Below, in pieces: positions 14,941-21,922 of a stretch of 21,922 bases of DNA. Numbering within the stretch: the first letter of the stretch is position 1; each line of letters begins with the position of its first letter. This DNA comes from JBJSXF01 sp046086225. GTDB lineage: Bacteria; Actinomycetota; Acidimicrobiia; IMCC26256; PALSA-610. Location: the NCBI GenBank assembly GCA_046086225.1, contig JBJSXF010000172.1:1-21922 (forward strand), in the 5' to 3' direction. A program made the position numbers and the translations under genes. Below the pieces are notes generated by a model. The model did no database searches. It had not been told where the DNA came from and worked only from the letters and a program-made list of their open reading frames with translations.

Positions 14941-15798
14941 CTACTTCTTCGTGTAGTCGTAGAAGCCGGTGCCCGACTTCCGGCCCAGGCGGTCGGCGCT
15001 CACCATGCGCCGCAGCAGCGGGGCGGGCGCGTAGTTCGGGTCCTTGAACTCGGCGTAGAGCGCCTCGAGGATCGCCAGGCTGGTGTCGAGCCCGACGAGG
15101 TCGAGCAGCTCGAGCGGACCCATCGGGAAGTTGCAGCCGCCCTTCATCGCCGCGTCGATGTCGTCGCGGGTCGCGACGCCGGCGTCGTAGAGCCGGATCG
15201 CGTTGTTGAGGTAGGGGAACAGCAGGGCGTTCACGATGAAGCCGGCCTGGTCGCGCACCTCGACCGCGTCCTTGCCGCACGAGGTGGCGAAGGCCTTGGC
15301 TGCGGCGATGGTCTCGTCGCTCGACGTGATGGCCCGCACGACCTCCACGAGCTTCATCGCGGTGGCCGGGTTGAAGAAGTGGATGCCGCACACCCGGTCG
15401 GGACGGCTGGTCGTCATCGCCATCTCGACCACGGGGAGGGTCGAGGTGTTGGTGGCGAGGATCGTGTGCTCGGGGCACACGTGGTCGAGCTCGGTGAGCA
15501 CCTGCTTCTTGGCGTCGAGGTCCTCGACGACCGACTCGATCACGAGATCGCACGTGGCGAGACCCGAGAGGTCGGTGACCGCGCTCACGCGGCCGAAGAT
15601 GGTGTCGCGGTCGGCGGCTTCGAGCCGACCCCGCTCGACCTGCTTGTCGAGCGACTTCGCGAGCGCGGCGACCATGGCGTCGGCCGACGACTGCTGACGG
15701 CTGCGGAGCACCACCTCGTAGCCGGCCTTGGCGGCGACCTCGGCGATGCCGGAGCCCATGATCCCCGAGCCCACGATCCCGACGCGTGCGATCGACAT
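14941..15798 (-). CDS. 3-hydroxybutyryl-CoA dehydrogenase
   Basis: This 285-residue 3-hydroxyacyl-CoA dehydrogenase interconverts acetoacetyl-CoA and (S)-3-hydroxybutyryl-CoA between the thiolase and crotonase steps. It has the Rossmann loop VGSGIMGSG (8-16), ATNTSTLPV with N117 and S119, the catalytic histidine H140 in GIHFFNPA and the partner glutamate E152 in MKLVEVV. The end of beta strand 2 reads VVLRSRQQSS instead of carrying the acidic residue typical of NAD enzymes, which hints at NADPH use. The ATG at 15798 is set by GAGGAGGA (15806-15813) seven bases upstream. The mutase gene follows after two bases, so the two are co-transcribed. Confidence 0.93.
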   Translation of the reverse strand: MSIARVGIVGSGIMGSGIAEVAAKAGYEVVLRSRQQSSADAMVAALAKSLDKQVERGRLEAADRDTIFGRVSAVTDLSGLATCDLVIESVVEDLDAKKQVLTELDHVCPEHTILATNTSTLPVVEMAMTTSRPDRVCGIHFFNPATAMKLVEVVRAITSSDETIAAAKAFATSCGKDAVEVRDQAGFIVNALLFPYLNNAIRLYDAGVATRDDIDAAMKGGCNFPMGPLELLDLVGLDTSLAILEALYAEFKDPNYAPAPLLRRMVSADRLGRKSGTGFYDYTKK

Positions 15799-15805
15799 GT
15801 GCAGA

Positions 15806-15833
15806 TCCTCCTCGCTGCGGACGGCGCAGGCTA
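15806..15833 (-). promoter_or_regulatory. -10 element and ribosome-binding site of the dehydrogenase-mutase operon
   Basis: TAGCCT on the minus strand (15828-15833) would give a leader of about 22 bases, and a strong GAGGAGGA lies at 15806-15813. This is the second leadered promoter with a strong Shine-Dalgarno in the window, again on a C4-CoA-forming gene. Confidence 0.5.
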
Positions 15834-15868
15834 CCGGTGGCCCGGTGAGGGCGGCCACACGCGCCCCG

Positions 15869-15919
15869 TAGGATCGGCCCGTTCCGGGCGCAGGGGCGCC
15901 GGGCCCGATCAGCGAGGTG
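15869..15919 (+). promoter_or_regulatory. Possible promoter and ribosome-binding site of the S51-like gene
   Basis: TAGGAT (15869-15874) is a possible -10 giving a leader of about 45 bases. GAGGTG (15914-15919) lies eight bases before the GTG start at 15928. No -35 is evident. Confidence 0.35.
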
Positions 15920-15927
15920 CACGACAC

Positions 15928-16611
15928 GTGGCGAAGGGGAAGGGGGCGCTCGCCCTCGTCGGCGGTGGGGAGTGGACGACGCCGTGCCGGTCGCTCGACG
16001 AGCGGCTGCTCACGCGCTCGGGGGGCCGCGAGGTCGTGGTGCTACCGACCGCGGCGGCGTTCGAGCACCCCGAGCGGGCAGTGGCCCGGGCGGCGGAGTG
16101 GTTCGGCGGGCTGGGCGCCACGGTGCGCGGTCTCGATCTCCTGACCCGACGCGACGCCGAGGACGCCGACCTCGTCGCCCAACTCCGCGCCGCCCGATTC
16201 GTCTACCTCGCTGACGGCTCCCCGCTGCATCTCCGCTCGGTGCTCAAGGGCAGCCCGTGCTTCGACGCGATCGTGCACGCCTACGAGCGGGGCGCCGTCG
16301 TCGCCGCCTCGGGTGCCGCGGCCACCTTGCTGTGCGACCCGATGGTCGACCCCCGGGGCGGTGCCTTCACGGTGGGGCTCGGGCTCGTCACCGGTCTCGC
16401 CGTGTTCCCGTACCACGGAACCACCGCCGAGCACATCCGCGAGCGGTCCCTCGCCCTCCTCGCGCCCGACGCCGTCCTCGTGGGCATCGATGAGGGCTCG
16501 GCGATCGTGCGCGACGGTGAGGGCGCGTGGGAAGCCTTCGGTGACGGGGTCACCGTGTACCGCCGCGACGCGGCGGCGCGGAATCCTGTTCCCGGCACCG
16601 CCATCGTCTGA
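15928..16611 (+). CDS. Peptidase S51 / cyanophycinase-like protein, probably inactive
   Basis: This 227-residue protein has the layout of the S51 group of class I glutamine-amidotransferase-like folds: LALVGGGEW at the start, VVVLPTAAAF, YLADGSPLHLRSVLKGSP, and CDPMVDPRGGAFTVGLGLV in the core. Active members carry a serine nucleophile in S-A-G-A eight residues before the CD pair. Here the stretch reads AASGAAATLLCD, placing G129 at that position with only S128 beside it. Peptidase activity is therefore doubtful. The GTG start follows a GAGGTG ribosome site. It is divergent from the dehydrogenase operon and convergent with the cyclophilin gene. The function is unknown. Confidence 0.75.
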   Translation: MAKGKGALALVGGGEWTTPCRSLDERLLTRSGGREVVVLPTAAAFEHPERAVARAAEWFGGLGATVRGLDLLTRRDAEDADLVAQLRAARFVYLADGSPLHLRSVLKGSPCFDAIVHAYERGAVVAASGAAATLLCDPMVDPRGGAFTVGLGLVTGLAVFPYHGTTAEHIRERSLALLAPDAVLVGIDEGSAIVRDGEGAWEAFGDGVTVYRRDAAARNPVPGTAIV

Positions 16612-16614
16612 CGC

Positions 16615-16664
16615 GAGCGTTCGACCGGCGCAGCACGGCGAGCGTCCGACCGGCGCAGCACGGC
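16615..16664. repeat. Two tandem 25-base repeats in a convergent intergenic gap
   Basis: Units at 16615-16639 and 16640-16664 are identical except for one T/C difference at position 7 (GAGCGTTCGACC versus GAGCGTCCGACC). They start four bases after the S51-like gene and lie in the 88-base gap before the convergent cyclophilin gene. A six-base stem GCACGG/CCGTGC (16657-16662 and 16672-16677) overlaps the second unit but lacks a T-tract. Confidence 0.85.
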
Positions 16665-16699
16665 GCCCCGCCCGTGCGGCCGGCGGCCGCGGGATCGGG

Positions 16700-17425
16700 T
16701 CAGCGCTCGACGATCGTGATCTTCTCGATCTTCGCCGGCTTCGTCGGCGGTCCGTCGCCACCGGGCGCGAGGGCTTCGATCTCCCGGGCGACGTCGAGTC
16801 CCTCGGTCACGATCCCGAACCGGGCGTACTCGGGCGGGAGCTGGGTGCCGGCGTCCCCGGTGACGATGAAGAACTGCGCATCGAAGGTGCCGGCCGGGTC
16901 GGTGCCGGCCTTCGCCGCGGCGAGCGAACCGAGCGGGTAGCCGTCGGTGGGGGTCTCGCCGACGACGGCGGGAGTTCCGGAGCCGCCGGTGCCGTCGCCG
17001 TTCGGGTCACCGCCCTGGATCACGAAGTTCGGCACGGCGCGGTGCCAGGTGAGGCCGTCGTAGAAGCCGTCACGTGCGAGCTTCATGAAGCGACCCGCCG
17101 CCTTCGGGGCGTTCTCGGTGTCGAGGTCGACGGTGATGTCGCCGAAGTTCGTGGCGATGATCGCCTGCGGTCCCGACGCCTTCGCCGGCCCCGACTCGCC
17201 GGTCGGGGCCGTGGTGCTCGGGGCCGGGCCGGTCGGGCCCGCCGTCCCGGAGTCGTCGCCCGAGCACGAGTTGATGAGCACGATCGCGCCGATCACGAAG
17301 ACGGCGAGGAGGGCGAAGTTGCGCACCTTGCGGACCTGCTTGGAGCGGCGCTCGACCGCTTCGTTCTGCTCCCGGGCGGCCCGGGCGTTGTCCTTCTTGC
17401 GCTGACGCTTGGCGGGGGTCGACAT
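16700..17425 (-). CDS. Membrane-anchored cyclophilin-type peptidyl-prolyl isomerase
   Basis: This 241-residue protein catalyses proline cis-trans isomerisation, probably on the outer face of the membrane. A very basic N-terminus (1-35) precedes one hydrophobic segment (about 37-52) ending at INSC; C54 could be a lipid-attachment site, though the lipobox is imperfect. A Gly/Pro/Thr/Ser-rich linker (55-87) leads to the cyclophilin domain (88-241). That domain contains the catalytic R129 in WHRAVPNFVIQGGDPNG and the substrate-pocket residues in DAQFFIVTG. The tryptophan of human cyclophilin A is replaced by Phe in YARFGIV, common in bacterial forms. The ATG at 17425 follows a leaderless promoter; the open frame extends upstream without family similarity. 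Confidence 0.92.
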   Translation of the reverse strand: MSTPAKRQRKKDNARAAREQNEAVERRSKQVRKVRNFALLAVFVIGAIVLINSCSGDDSGTAGPTGPAPSTTAPTGESGPAKASGPQAIIATNFGDITVDLDTENAPKAAGRFMKLARDGFYDGLTWHRAVPNFVIQGGDPNGDGTGGSGTPAVVGETPTDGYPLGSLAAAKAGTDPAGTFDAQFFIVTGDAGTQLPPEYARFGIVTEGLDVAREIEALAPGGDGPPTKPAKIEKITIVER

Positions 17426-17433
17426 GGCCCGGC

Positions 17434-17439
17434 AATCTA
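17434..17439 (-). promoter_or_regulatory. -10 element of the cyclophilin gene, leaderless arrangement
   Basis: TAGATT on the minus strand is followed by eight bases and the ATG at 17425. It is divergent from the lysC -10, with about 42 bases between the two hexamers. Confidence 0.6.
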
Positions 17440-17481
17440 CCGGCCTTCGGAAACGGATCGGCCGCGGCGGGGGGCCGCCGG

Positions 17482-17487
17482 TAGCCT
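17482..17487 (+). promoter_or_regulatory. -10 element of lysC, leaderless arrangement
   Basis: TAGCCT is followed by eight bases and the GTG at 17496. No ribosome-binding site is present at this start, in contrast to the strong one before the internal start at 18234. Confidence 0.6.
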
Positions 17488-17495
17488 CGGGGGCC

Positions 17496-18734
<1,239 letters not shown>

Positions 18735-18742
18735 GGGGCATC

Positions 18743-19768
18743 GTGAAGGTCGGACTCGTGGGGGCCACGGGCCTCGTCGGTACCGAGATGCTTGCGCTCT
18801 TGGAGCAGCGGGCTTTCCCGGTCGATCAGCTGCGCCTCTACGCCTCGGCGCGTTCCGAGGGACGGCTGATTCCGTTCGCCGGTGACGAGGTGCCGTGCGA
18901 AGTGCTGCGCGACGGCTGCTTCGACGGGCTCGACCTCGTGATCGTCGATGTCGACGATCCGATCTCGGCCGAGTGGTCACCGAAGGCCGCTGCGGCGGGG
19001 GCGGCGGTGATCGACAACTCGGCGGCGTTCCGGATGGATCCCGACGTGCCGCTCGTGATCGCCGAGGTCAACCCCGAGGACATGCGGGAGATGCGCAAGG
19101 GCATCGCATCGTGCCCCAACTGCACGACGATGATCCCGGTCACCGCGCTCGCCCCGCTGCACCGGGCGGCCCGCATCGATCGCATGGTCGTGTCGTCGTA
19201 CCAGTCGGTGTCGGGCGCGGGGCAGGCCGGTCTCCACGAGCTCGACGCCCAGTGGTCCGCGCTCGACGGGCGTTCGACCGATCTCATGCGGGCGGGCGCC
19301 GCGGCCGGGCCGCTCGTCACCGGCGAGGTGTGGGCGAAGCCCATCGCGGGCAACGTCATCCCCCTCGCCGGTTCGGTGCGCGAGGCGGGCTACACGTCCG
19401 AGGAGTGGAAGATGGTGCGCGAGTCGCGCAAGATCCTCCACGATCCCGATATCCGCTGCACGGTCACGTGCGTGCGGGTGCCCGTGTACGTCGGCCACGC
19501 GGTGACAGTGAACGTGCGCTTCCACCGGCCGATGACGAAGGCCGAGGCTGTCGAACTGCTCTCGACCGCACCCGGGGTGATGCTCGTCGACGACGGTGAC
19601 GGGATTCCCACTCCGCAGGACGCGGCCGGCATCGATCCGGTGCTCGTGGGTCGGGTGCGTGAGGACCTGTCGGAGCCGGGCACGCTCGACCTCTGGATCA
19701 CCGGCGACAACCTGCGCAAGGGCGCAGCGTTGAACGGGGTCCAGATGGCTGAACTCCTGCTCGGGTAG
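18743..19768 (+). CDS. asd: Aspartate-semialdehyde dehydrogenase
   Basis: This 341-residue enzyme reduces aspartyl phosphate with NADPH to aspartate semialdehyde, the step after aspartokinase. It has the Rossmann loop VGATGLVG, the catalytic cysteine C127 in CPNCTTM, the SYQSVSGAG substrate segment (Q154) and the active-site histidine H252 in RVPVYVGHAVTV. Length is normal. The GTG at 18743 is eight bases after the lysC stop, with AGGGGG as a modest ribosome site, and begins directly with the conserved VKVGLVGATG. lysC-asd is a classic actinobacterial operon. Confidence 0.96.
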   Translation: MKVGLVGATGLVGTEMLALLEQRAFPVDQLRLYASARSEGRLIPFAGDEVPCEVLRDGCFDGLDLVIVDVDDPISAEWSPKAAAAGAAVIDNSAAFRMDPDVPLVIAEVNPEDMREMRKGIASCPNCTTMIPVTALAPLHRAARIDRMVVSSYQSVSGAGQAGLHELDAQWSALDGRSTDLMRAGAAAGPLVTGEVWAKPIAGNVIPLAGSVREAGYTSEEWKMVRESRKILHDPDIRCTVTCVRVPVYVGHAVTVNVRFHRPMTKAEAVELLSTAPGVMLVDDGDGIPTPQDAAGIDPVLVGRVREDLSEPGTLDLWITGDNLRKGAALNGVQMAELLLG

Positions 19769-19776
19769 CGGTCTCC

Positions 19777-19800
19777 CTCCGGAGCGGTCCCTCGCCGGAG
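19777..19800 (+). terminator. Possible terminator hairpin after asd
   Basis: CTCCGG (19777-19782) and CCGGAG (19795-19800) can form a six-base-pair stem with a twelve-base loop. It lies just after the asd stop and before the convergent small membrane genes. No T-tract follows, so the assignment is tentative. Confidence 0.35.
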
Positions 19801-19824
19801 CCGGGTGCGGCCGCGAAGGAGGGG

Positions 19825-19944
19825 TCAGTTCTGCTCGGGTTCGTCCTCGAAGCGCATGAATTGCGTGAAGCCGAGGATGAACGCTCCGGCCATGGCGGCG
19901 ACGAACACCACCGAGCCGATGGCGAAGAGGAGGGCGCGACTCAT
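19825..19944 (-). CDS. 39-residue single-pass membrane protein, unknown
   Basis: The product has one long hydrophobic helix (about residues 4-29), then the short acidic tail RFEDEPEQN. The ATG overlaps the TGA of the upstream small membrane gene in an ATGA junction, which argues for real, coupled translation. Its size and topology resemble small accessory subunits of membrane complexes, but no family is recognised. Confidence 0.6.
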   Translation of the reverse strand: MSRALLFAIGSVVFVAAMAGAFILGFTQFMRFEDEPEQN

Positions 19945-20153
19945 CGTCCGGCCCTCGCTCCGGCCACGAGGAACGCGCCGAGCGACAGGATCGACGGCAC
20001 CCAGAGCCCGACGAAGATGCCCATCTGGCGGTCGTCGGCGGTGTCGCCGGTGAAGTAGAGGACCACCGAGAGCACCAGCGACGCGGCGGCGGCGAGCAGG
20101 ATCAGCAGCATCGCCGTGCGCTGCTGGCGGCGGGGATCGGGGGCGGGGGGCAT
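19941..20153 (-). CDS. 70-residue two-pass membrane protein, unknown
   Basis: A basic, proline-rich N-terminus (1-12) is followed by two hydrophobic helices (about 14-34 and 44-65) joined by a polar loop FTGDTADDRQM, ending in ARAGR. A GAGGAG ribosome site lies six bases before the ATG at 20153. It is translationally coupled to the 39-residue gene by an ATGA overlap. No family is recognised. No TANNNT promoter is visible upstream. Confidence 0.65.
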   Translation of the reverse strand: MPPAPDPRRQQRTAMLLILLAAAASLVLSVVLYFTGDTADDRQMGIFVGLWVPSILSLGAFLVAGARAGR

Positions 20154-20241
20154 GGGAACTCCTCGGTTCGTCGTTCGTCGCGACCGGCGTTCGGTCGATG
20201 GCCGTCGGGCTGGTCTCCGGTGCCGTCGGCCCGCCGGATGA

Positions 20242-20442
20242 CCCCGGGCGAGCCGGAGTTCGCCCGCAGCGGCGTTCGGCGGTGGCGAACGTCCGGTGCA
20301 CGTGTTCACGACGCGGGATCCCGTGCTCCTCGGCTCGGGGAAGCCGCTGTTCCACCGGATCGCCACGGCGACGCAACTCCGGCCGACCGATGCCCGGGCC
20401 TTCCCGAGTGGGATGGTGCAGCACCGGTACGAACGGGTCTGA
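20242..20442 (+). pseudogene. Remnant of a RibD C-terminal / dihydrofolate reductase-like gene
   Basis: From about 20293 to the stop at 20440-20442 the plus strand encodes VHVFTTRDPVLLGSGKPLF, then RIATATQLRPTDARAFPSG, ending MVQHRYERV. This closely resembles the C-terminal strands of RibD-C/DHFR-family reductases, where LLGSG-PLF, a basic/polar strand and FPSG-V-L-YE occur in this order. Upstream the frame meets a TGA at 20239, and neither of the other two frames shows the rest of the domain, so only about 50 residues remain. It occupies most of the 325-base gap between the small membrane genes and tRNA-Pro. A very short intact relative is possible but unlikely. Confidence 0.6.
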
Positions 20443-20452
20443 GCCATGCGGC

Positions 20453-20468
20453 GCCCGTCGGAACGGGC
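20453..20468 (-). terminator. Hairpin downstream of tRNA-Pro
   Basis: GCCCGT (20453-20458) and ACGGGC (20463-20468) form a perfect six-base-pair stem with a four-base loop, about ten bases after the tRNA 3' end. There is no T-tract. It may act as a terminator or as a 3' processing boundary. Confidence 0.45.
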
Positions 20469-20478
20469 CGGAATCGAG

Positions 20479-20553
20479 TCGGGGTGCCGGGATTTGAACC
20501 CGGGGCCTCAGCGTCCCGAACGCTGCGCGCTAACCAAGCTGCGCCACACCCCG
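20479..20553 (-). tRNA. tRNA-Pro (anticodon CGG)
   Basis: On the minus strand an acceptor stem CGGGGTG pairs with CACCCCG. The D-arm is GCGCAGCTTGGTTAGCGC. The anticodon arm CAGCG-TTCGGGA-CGCTG gives anticodon CGG, and the T-arm CCGGG-TTCAAAT-CCCGG follows. The discriminator is A and CCA is not encoded, unlike the tRNA-Ser in this window. Confidence 0.95.
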
Positions 20554-20566
20554 TGTGGAAGGGCGG

Positions 20567-20572
20567 ATACTA
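20567..20572 (-). promoter_or_regulatory. -10 element of tRNA-Pro
   Basis: TAGTAT on the minus strand lies 13 bases before the mature tRNA 5' end, leaving a leader of about seven bases for RNase P. It sits just after the cysQ stop codon. Confidence 0.55.
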
Positions 20573-20579
20573 CCCGGCG

Positions 20580-21311
20580 TCAGTCGGCAGGCGCCGAGGC
20601 GACCGCGGCGAGCACCGCCTCGGCGAGCTCGGGGCGGCACACGAGCAGGTCGGGCAGGTAGGGATCGGGCCGGTTGTAGACGAGCGGCGATCCGTCGAGC
20701 CGCGAGCAATGGCAGCCGGCGGCCCGGGCCACACCCACGGGGGCGGCGGAATCCCATTCGTACTGGCCGCCCGAGTGCGCGTAGACGTCGGCGATGCCAC
20801 GGACGACCGCCATCGCCTTGGCTCCGGCCGAACCGAGGGGCACGAGTTCGGCCCCGAGCACCTCGGCCAGGTAGCCGGCGAGGGCCGGTGGTCGCGACCG
20901 CGACACGAGGAGGCGGGGCGGCCCGGCGACCGGCGGCGCGAGTGCCGTCACCGGTTCCGTACGCAGTACCAGCCCGTCGTCGGCGGGCAGGGCCACGGCA
21001 CACGCCGTGGGGGTGCCCGCGACGACGAGGGCGACGTGCACCGCCCAGTCGACCCGGCCTTCCTCGCCGAACTCGCGGGTGCCGTCGAGGGGATCGACGA
21101 TCCAGACCCGCTCGCGGGTCAAGCGGACGAGGTCGTCCTTCGCCTCCTCGGAGAGAATCGCGTCGTCGGGCCGGGCGGCACGGAGGCGGTCGAGGATGCG
21201 CTCGTTCGCAGTGGCGTCGGCCTCGTCGCGGGTGGCCCCCCGGGCCCGGAGCTCGAGCAGGAGCCGACCGGCATCCGCAGCCGTCTCGGCTGCGAGCTCG
21301 TGATCGTTCAC
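20580..21311 (-). CDS. cysQ: 3'(2'),5'-bisphosphate nucleotidase / inositol-phosphatase family
   Basis: This 243-residue magnesium-dependent phosphatase removes the 3' phosphate from 3'-phosphoadenosine 5'-phosphate or its sulfated form, recycling the nucleotide from sulfate assimilation. The metal-binding motifs are E55-E56 in ILSEEAKDD, WIVDPLDGTREFGE (D73, D76) and EWDSAAP (D187). The segments GSAGAKAMAVVRG and YNRPDPYLPDLLVCRPEL are typical of actinobacterial CysQ; an inositol monophosphatase is the alternative. The GTG at 21311 is chosen where similarity begins, ten bases after the receiver-protein stop, so both are probably one transcript. Confidence 0.9.
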   Translation of the reverse strand: MNDHELAAETAADAGRLLLELRARGATRDEADATANERILDRLRAARPDDAILSEEAKDDLVRLTRERVWIVDPLDGTREFGEEGRVDWAVHVALVVAGTPTACAVALPADDGLVLRTEPVTALAPPVAGPPRLLVSRSRPPALAGYLAEVLGAELVPLGSAGAKAMAVVRGIADVYAHSGGQYEWDSAAPVGVARAAGCHCSRLDGSPLVYNRPDPYLPDLLVCRPELAEAVLAAVASAPAD

Positions 21312-21321
21312 CGGGCGCCGG

Positions 21322-21693
21322 TCACGGAGTGGGGAGCAGGTCGCGGGCCGCTCGCCGCAGCGTCCCCGCATCGACCGGCTTCACGAGCATGCGATCGACG
21401 TCGGCCCGTCGGGCGATGAACTCGTCGGATTCGCGGTCGAGCAGCAGCATGATGTTGGCCCGGTCGAGCCGGCCGGCCGACTCCTCGAGTCGCAGATCGA
21501 TGGCCGCCGCGATGCCGCCCATGTTGCCGATCTGCATGTCGAGCACGACGAGGTCGGGATCGTGATCGGCCACGGCGGTGCGGACGTCCTGACCCCGAGT
21601 GACCTCGATGACCTCCTGACCCGGTCCGACGAACGCGGACCGGACCTGGTCGCGGACCCAGCGGGCGTCGGCGGCGACGAGGATCTTCGGCAC
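21322..21693 (-). CDS. Stand-alone response-regulator receiver protein
   Basis: This 123-residue protein consists of a receiver domain only. The phosphoacceptor is D52 in LVVLDMQIGNMGG, an acidic residue D9 lies in the N-terminal pocket, and the conserved lysine is K105 in MLVKPVDAGTL. The usual second N-terminal acid is alanine, and the switch Thr/Ser position falls in IMLLLD, where no hydroxyl residue occurs, so signalling may be atypical. The GTG at 21693 is preferred because similarity begins there and TAGCAT lies seven bases upstream. It precedes cysQ by ten bases. No output domain or partner kinase is visible in the window. Confidence 0.82.
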   Translation of the reverse strand: MPKILVAADARWVRDQVRSAFVGPGQEVIEVTRGQDVRTAVADHDPDLVVLDMQIGNMGGIAAAIDLRLEESAGRLDRANIMLLLDRESDEFIARRADVDRMLVKPVDAGTLRRAARDLLPTP

Positions 21694-21700
21694 GGCGGCG

Positions 21701-21706
21701 ATGCTA
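21701..21706 (-). promoter_or_regulatory. -10 element of the receiver gene, overlapping a stop codon
   Basis: TAGCAT on the minus strand is followed by seven bases and the GTG at 21693. Its first three bases are the TAG stop of the upstream gene, so promoter and stop codon share sequence. Confidence 0.5.
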
Positions 21707-21922
21707 TGCGCGGCGGCCGTCGAGGAGCGCGCCGATCTCGCGCAGCGCATCGAAGTCGTGGATGTCGTGCGCGAGGTAGGGCACGTAGACGACCTCGGCC
21801 GAGCGCTCGCGGAGGCCGACCAGATGGGCTCGTTCCAGACGGGCGACATCGCGGAAGTCGGCGAGGTTGTCGTAACCGGCCGCGAGTCGCTGCGCCGCCG
21901 GCGCGACCGCGGGCCCGGCGCG
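21704..21922 (-). CDS. 3' end of a gene, possibly an ArsA/MinD-type ATPase (partial)
   Basis: An open frame enters from the right edge and ends at TAG (21704-21706), giving the last 72 residues of a protein. The tail reads RLERAHLVGLRERSAEVVYVPYLAHDIHDF followed by DALREIGALLDGRRA. The pattern of a basic helix, a strand VVYVPYL, then H-D-I-H-D and a final helix resembles the C-termini of some actinobacterial ArsA-related P-loop ATPases. The nucleotide-binding part is outside the window, so the family is a guess. That it is coding is well supported by the uninterrupted frame and codon usage. Confidence 0.5.
   Translation of the reverse strand, partial: RAGPAVAPAAQRLAAGYDNLADFRDVARLERAHLVGLRERSAEVVYVPYLAHDIHDFDALREIGALLDGRRA

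Noticed and set aside
12878..14956. Long open frame of 692 codons on the plus strand
   Set aside because: It is exactly antisense to the well-supported mutase gene, has Asp/Gly/Arg/His-biased low-complexity composition, and shows no family features; it is an artefact of high GC.

Overview
The window is a GC-rich (roughly 70%) chromosomal segment from an actinobacterium. The main clues are an acyl-CoA carboxylase epsilon subunit, a LysC with an internal beta-subunit start, and actinobacterial-type TANNNT promoters with many apparently leaderless genes. The combination suggests the class Acidimicrobiia, but that placement is inference. No insertion sequence, prophage or CRISPR array is visible, and gene density is very high.

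Layout. Positions 64-2000 (minus) hold an APC-family amino acid permease, tRNA-Ser(GGA) and the small-type SRP RNA. The SRP RNA is divergent from dnaX (2040), which is followed by recR and a cupin protein in one plus-strand run. Positions 4915-6470 (minus) carry an acetyl-CoA acetyltransferase and a DUF2752 membrane protein. Positions 6586-12459 (plus) carry crotonyl-CoA carboxylase/reductase (ccr), a methylmalonyl/ethylmalonyl-CoA epimerase, an acyl-CoA carboxylase beta subunit with its epsilon subunit, a calcineurin-like metallophosphoesterase and a family III CoA-transferase. Positions 12463-15798 (minus) carry 3-hydroxyacyl-CoA dehydrogenase, a MeaA-type ethylmalonyl-CoA mutase and a degenerate GGDEF protein. 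Next come an S51-like protein lacking its nucleophile (15928), a membrane-anchored cyclophilin (16700-17425, minus) and lysC-asd (17496-19768). The right end has two tiny membrane proteins, a RibD/DHFR-like gene remnant, tRNA-Pro(CGG), cysQ, a stand-alone receiver protein, and the 3' end of one more gene running off the window.

How the genes work together. The centre of the window is a two-sided ethylmalonyl-CoA pathway cluster. Thiolase and dehydrogenase build C4 units from acetyl-CoA. Ccr carboxylates crotonyl-CoA to ethylmalonyl-CoA, the epimerase and Ecm convert it to methylsuccinyl-CoA, and the carboxylase plus epimerase can channel propionyl-CoA onward. Crotonase, methylsuccinyl-CoA dehydrogenase, mesaconyl-CoA hydratase, malyl-CoA lyase and the carboxylase biotin subunit are not in this window. 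Embedded in the cluster are genes with no established place in the pathway (metallophosphoesterase, CoA-transferase, degenerate GGDEF, DUF2752).

A recurring regulatory architecture stands out. At least seven genes have TANNNT exactly 7-8 nt before the start codon and no Shine-Dalgarno sequence, while two pathway genes (thiolase and dehydrogenase) have the same -10 farther upstream together with strong Shine-Dalgarno sequences.
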